Assembly (NCBI GenBank): GCA_964611035.1
Contig: CAZSWT010000003.1
Coordinates: 46,202 to 110,201 of the forward strand
Direction of reading: 5' to 3'
DNA from: B33-G16 sp964611035
GTDB taxonomy: Bacteria > Desulfobacterota > DSM-4660 > Desulfatiglandales > B25-G16
DNA: 64,000 nucleotides
How positions within the stretch are numbered: position 1 is the stretch's first letter; each line of letters begins with the position of its first letter. A model generated the notes under the pieces. That model had not been told where the DNA came from, made no database searches, and worked only from the letters and a program-made list of their open reading frames with translations. This document shows positions 61,515 to 64,000 of this stretch, piece after piece. Made by a program: the position numbers and the translations under genes.

Positions 61515-61613
61515 TTACCTCCTTTCGGTCTCCAGATCTTTCACCCTGATCCCTTTCTTTTCAAACCACTCAACATCTGTGACGCCGACAAAGCTTTTTA
61601 TTTGCTGCCTCAT
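61515..61613 (-). pseudogene. Possible remnant of an HNH-type endonuclease N-terminus
   Basis: A 32-codon frame reads MRQQIKSFVGVTDVEWFEKK then GIRVKDLETERR. The string FVGVTDxxWF is typical of the beginning of a family of HNH restriction endonucleases (YVGVTDxDWF...). Nothing downstream continues the match. It ends five bases before the phosphoesterase start, so it could instead be a short leader peptide. Confidence 0.35.
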
Positions 61614-61626
61614 GTAATGTGTTTAT

Positions 61627-62250
61627 CTATGGGCTGGACATTATCTTAGAGTAGTGCTGCCAAAATATAGTAATAGCGGTCATGAGCCGTATGGGTTTTA
61701 CTGACTTTCCTTCTTCCAGCTCATATTTTTCCCCACCTAAAATAAATGTTCTGGTTTTTGGATTAGTATATGTATCACCGTGGTAAAAGCTGTTACGAAT
61801 AAAACGAATTAAACTAAACTCCCTTACCATGCGGCTCAATGTAGGATCCTTGATATTCTTACTTTGCAAAATATGCTCATATGCATCTTTGAGATGTTTT
61901 ATTTTCACATCCTTAAAAAGCTGTCCATGAGTTTCTCTCACAAACTTTTCGAAAATGTTGCACACGACGAATACGCCGCCAATATTTAACCATCGGATAT
62001 ACTCTTTGTGCATCCCGTCCTTACGTGACAACGAGCGATATTTTAAAAGAAAGGGATTTGAGGTGTTGGATAATTCTGTTTTGGCAGCGTCCAAACTGCT
62101 GTGTGCAAGAAGGTCAAAGTGATACACACCAGTGATGTTCATAATATCTTCAATAAATTTTGATAGTTGCAACTTCCCACTGCTCAATTGCCTTTGAATG
62201 TCCTGTTGCACTTTTTCAATATCTAATAAAGTTTGAGCTATTGTCGTCAT
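61627..62250 (-). CDS. HEPN-like protein with RNxxxH motif
   Basis: The 207-residue protein is all-helical in appearance. It has LNIGGVFVVCNIFEKFVRET, then IRFIRNSFYHGDTYTN, where R-N-S-F-Y-H fits the R-x4-6-H RNase motif of HEPN domains with a polar residue after Arg. HEPN proteins act in RNA cleavage, toxin-antitoxin and phage defence. No nucleotidyltransferase or antitoxin partner is evident on the neighbouring sequence. The assignment is from the motif and helical pattern only. Confidence 0.6.
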   Translation of the reverse strand: MTTIAQTLLDIEKVQQDIQRQLSSGKLQLSKFIEDIMNITGVYHFDLLAHSSLDAAKTELSNTSNPFLLKYRSLSRKDGMHKEYIRWLNIGGVFVVCNIFEKFVRETHGQLFKDVKIKHLKDAYEHILQSKNIKDPTLSRMVREFSLIRFIRNSFYHGDTYTNPKTRTFILGGEKYELEEGKSVKPIRLMTAITIFWQHYSKIMSSP

Positions 62251-62643
62251 TTCGAGGCCTCATCAAAAAATGTCTTATTCATTTCATATACTCATTTTAA
62301 AAACTAAAGAAAGCCTTGTCAATGCATGGTTTACTCACTACATCAAGTACTATTGTTTTGTATACATAGCAAGCTTTCGTTTTCGCTTCAGAATTGTTTT
62401 TGAGAGTATGGCGGAATGGCAAAAGGTTCTATGGTATGGAAGTGCACGGCTCGCAAGCGGGATTAAGCGGTTTTGCACGAACGGGTATTTTTAGAAATAG
62501 CACCAGGGAAAGCCCATCCTCTTTAAGGAAATATGAGTTATGCAAAGCTCTCACTATGACGAGAAAGGCGTGGGATCAGGACTCCATTCTTCACCATTCA
62601 CCATGTCGATGTGAATAATGAAAACCTGACTCCATAATCTTTG
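62251..62643. other. Gap with no clear gene; left copy of a direct repeat
   Basis: No supported gene is seen, although short frames exist (e.g. around SMAEWQKVLWYG at ~62397). The end (62590-62642) is a TTCACCATTCACCATGTC-containing repeat that recurs at 63700-63752. Confidence 0.45.
62590..62642. repeat. Direct repeat flanking the nitronate-monooxygenase-like gene (left copy)
   Basis: TTCACCATTCACCATGTC, four variable bases, TGAATAATGAA, then ACCT and a related 3' part. The right copy is at 63700-63752. Together they bracket one gene with ~1.06 kb between them. Confidence 0.75.
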
Positions 62644-63531
62644 CTAACGTATCATTTCATTAATGACCTCTCTCACAGATGGTGTATCAGAGACCAGACC
62701 AGCCACCTGTCCGGCAGGTAATAAGCCGGCTTGCAGGTTCCCCTTAATCCATGCATCCTCCATAACTTGTCTGGTAAAACCTGGGCGGGCAGACTCTTCC
62801 CCCTTTATCAATCTTTCAACGAGGCTCGTTCGTAATGCACGGATTTGGAAGCGCCCCATATTCACAAGTCCTGTTCCTGTTTCATCAGAATCAAGAATTG
62901 TTGTTTTATAGATAGAATGAGCAATACACTCCTTTGTTGCAATAAAGCGTGTACCCATTTGCACTCCTTCCGCACCAAGAGCCAAAGCAGCCTTATATCC
63001 GCGAGAATCTCCGATGCCACCGGCTGCTATGACTGGAATCTTCACAGCATCGACTACTGTGGGCACAAGCACCATGGTAGAAACGCCCTTAAACCCCTGT
63101 ACTCCGCCTGATTCCGCCCCCTCTGCCACGATAGCATCGGCTCCTAATACCTCAGCACCCTTTGCACCCTCAACCGTGGGAGATACAACAATAACTTTTA
63201 CACCTAAATCATGCAAGATCGGAATGAGCCCTTTGGGCGAACCCCCAGAAACAGTTGCCACTTTCACCCCTGCTTCAGCTAAAACCTCCACAAATTTTTG
63301 AGCTAAAGGGTTCATTACAAAGATGTTTGAACCAAAAGGTTTGTTTGTGAGCTGCTTAGTGGCCTTAACTTGATTCCGCAAAAATTCTGGGTCCTCTGTA
63401 AAGGCAGTAGCTAATAGGCCAAATCCACCAGCTTCGGATACAGCCGCAACGAGCTCAGGATTGCAAATAACCCCCATTGCGCCCTGAATGATAGGAAATC
63501 GACTACCCAGTAATGCTGTTACTCTCGACAT
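62644..63531 (-). CDS. Nitronate monooxygenase / FabK-like flavoenzyme
   Basis: From MSRVTALLGSRFPIIQGAMG (start at 63531, behind AAAGGAGG) the protein has ~295 residues. TIM-barrel flavin motifs are GGFGLLATAF, PFGSNIFVMNP, ADAIVAEGAESGGVQGF, IPVIAAGGIGD and GAEGVQMGTRFIATKE. The His of the nitronate-monooxygenase group (normally AEGxEAGGHxG) is replaced by Val-Gln (SGGVQG). So the catalytic base is missing and an enoyl-ACP-reductase-II-like or other role is possible. Confidence 0.85.
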   Translation of the reverse strand: MSRVTALLGSRFPIIQGAMGVICNPELVAAVSEAGGFGLLATAFTEDPEFLRNQVKATKQLTNKPFGSNIFVMNPLAQKFVEVLAEAGVKVATVSGGSPKGLIPILHDLGVKVIVVSPTVEGAKGAEVLGADAIVAEGAESGGVQGFKGVSTMVLVPTVVDAVKIPVIAAGGIGDSRGYKAALALGAEGVQMGTRFIATKECIAHSIYKTTILDSDETGTGLVNMGRFQIRALRTSLVERLIKGEESARPGFTRQVMEDAWIKGNLQAGLLPAGQVAGLVSDTPSVREVINEMIR

Positions 63532-64000
63532 GGCATTTCCTCCTTTCAAGCACTCTGAGTGCCCTGTAGCAATGGTAAATTCTCTTGTTGAACGGGAAGT
63601 ATAGGATGAAAGAGGCCTGTGAATCAATAGAAAAGGGTATACGCAAAACCACCTTACATTTCAATCGTAATTCCGGTGATGTCTTTCTCTAAAACAAATT
63701 TCACCATTCACCATGTCAAAATGAATAATGAAGACCTTATCCCTCATCTTTTATGTATTCCCCAGAACGATTTACTACCTCACAAGTGTAAAAAAATGAA
63801 CCCCTTTACAGGTGAAGGCACATTTGCCCTTGACATTATTAGAAGCAATTATTAATTTATATGAAAATACTATAGATTAAATTAGTATAAAACATAAACA
63901 TCTAAAGTAATAAATGGGGCCTTGAAAACTGATCAGAGTTAAGGGCAATACAGTTCACTTAATGATTGCTTTTTGAGTTTAGATGCTATATGCTTGCCTT
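63532..64000. other. Right-edge gap with repeat, no gene seen
   Basis: It contains the right copy of the direct repeat (63700-63752). The remainder is AT-rich without a convincing frame. The nitronate-monooxygenase promoter should lie in the first part. Confidence 0.45.
63700..63752. repeat. Direct repeat flanking the nitronate-monooxygenase-like gene (right copy)
   Basis: This has the same arrangement as the left copy: an 18-base identical start (TTCACCATTCACCATGTC) and an identical TGAATAATGAA, with scattered differences after it. Confidence 0.75.

Noticed and set aside
62394..62500. Region with GGCGGAATGGCAAAAGG considered as a tRNA (Leu/Ser type)
   Set aside because: No closed cloverleaf, no proper T arm and no matching acceptor ends.

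Overview
The window looks like a chromosome segment of a Desulfobacterota (former deltaproteobacterial), probably anaerobic, bacterium of moderate to low GC. Pointers are the order rimP-nusA-infB-DUF503-rbfA-nrnA-truB-rpsO-pnp-M16 peptidase-dut, a PxxKW cysteine-rich protein, a C_GCAxxG_C_C protein, a cytoplasmic molybdopterin/4Fe-4S enzyme pair, MglA-type GTPase signalling and an in-frame UGA that reads as selenocysteine. Genus-level placement is not possible from this sequence alone.

Layout. 1-9.1 kb: a HAD hydrolase fragment, a two-gene molybdoenzyme operon, small cysteine-rich and Fe-S scaffold proteins, Sir2, an unusual fusion of a dead primase-like TOPRIM domain to a pyruvate-kinase C-terminal-like domain, YjbQ and PurD. 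9.3-17.2 kb: phosphodiesterase, HIT protein, LapA, LapB, a cell-wall amidase, and the opposing lnt-prfB pair; prfB carries the autoregulatory +1 frameshift site. 17.5-29.4 kb: tRNA-Gly and the long translation/RNA-metabolism operon. 29.4-35.2 kb: topA, dprA, a VapBC-like toxin-antitoxin pair, RlpA and the fossil of an integron-type integrase. 35.4-40.1 kb: a PPC/DUF296 protein, a C_GCAxxG protein, YchF, a frameshifted small gene and an IS1380-type insertion sequence with an amber codon in its transposase.

40.4-44.9 kb holds an apparent signalling cassette: PilZ protein, TPR protein, MglA-like GTPase, DUF4388 plus double cyclic-nucleotide-binding protein, with a zinc-ribbon/coiled-coil protein facing it. 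45.3-48.4 kb: a dienoyl-CoA isomerase-like crotonase and Tex. 48.6-52.8 kb, all on the minus strand: ArsR regulator, permease, small redox protein, MsrA-MsrB lipoprotein and a second MsrA lipoprotein whose catalytic cysteine codon is TGA, followed by a hairpin fitting a bacterial SECIS element. 53.2-55.6 kb: an ECF sigma factor with an anti-sigma factor that ends in a glycogen-binding-like (CBM48/AMPK) domain, a CBM48-like lipoprotein and a secreted Gly-rich protein. 56-64 kb: YitT membrane protein, a carotenoid-isomerase-like oxidoreductase, an NfeD-like protein, a calcineurin-like phosphoesterase, a HEPN-motif protein and a nitronate-monooxygenase-like enzyme.

Spread through the intergenic gaps is a family of GC-rich palindromes built around CCCGATWWATCGGG or CCCGCC/GGCGGG cores, plus other short repeats. 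In several places these sit directly against start codons.
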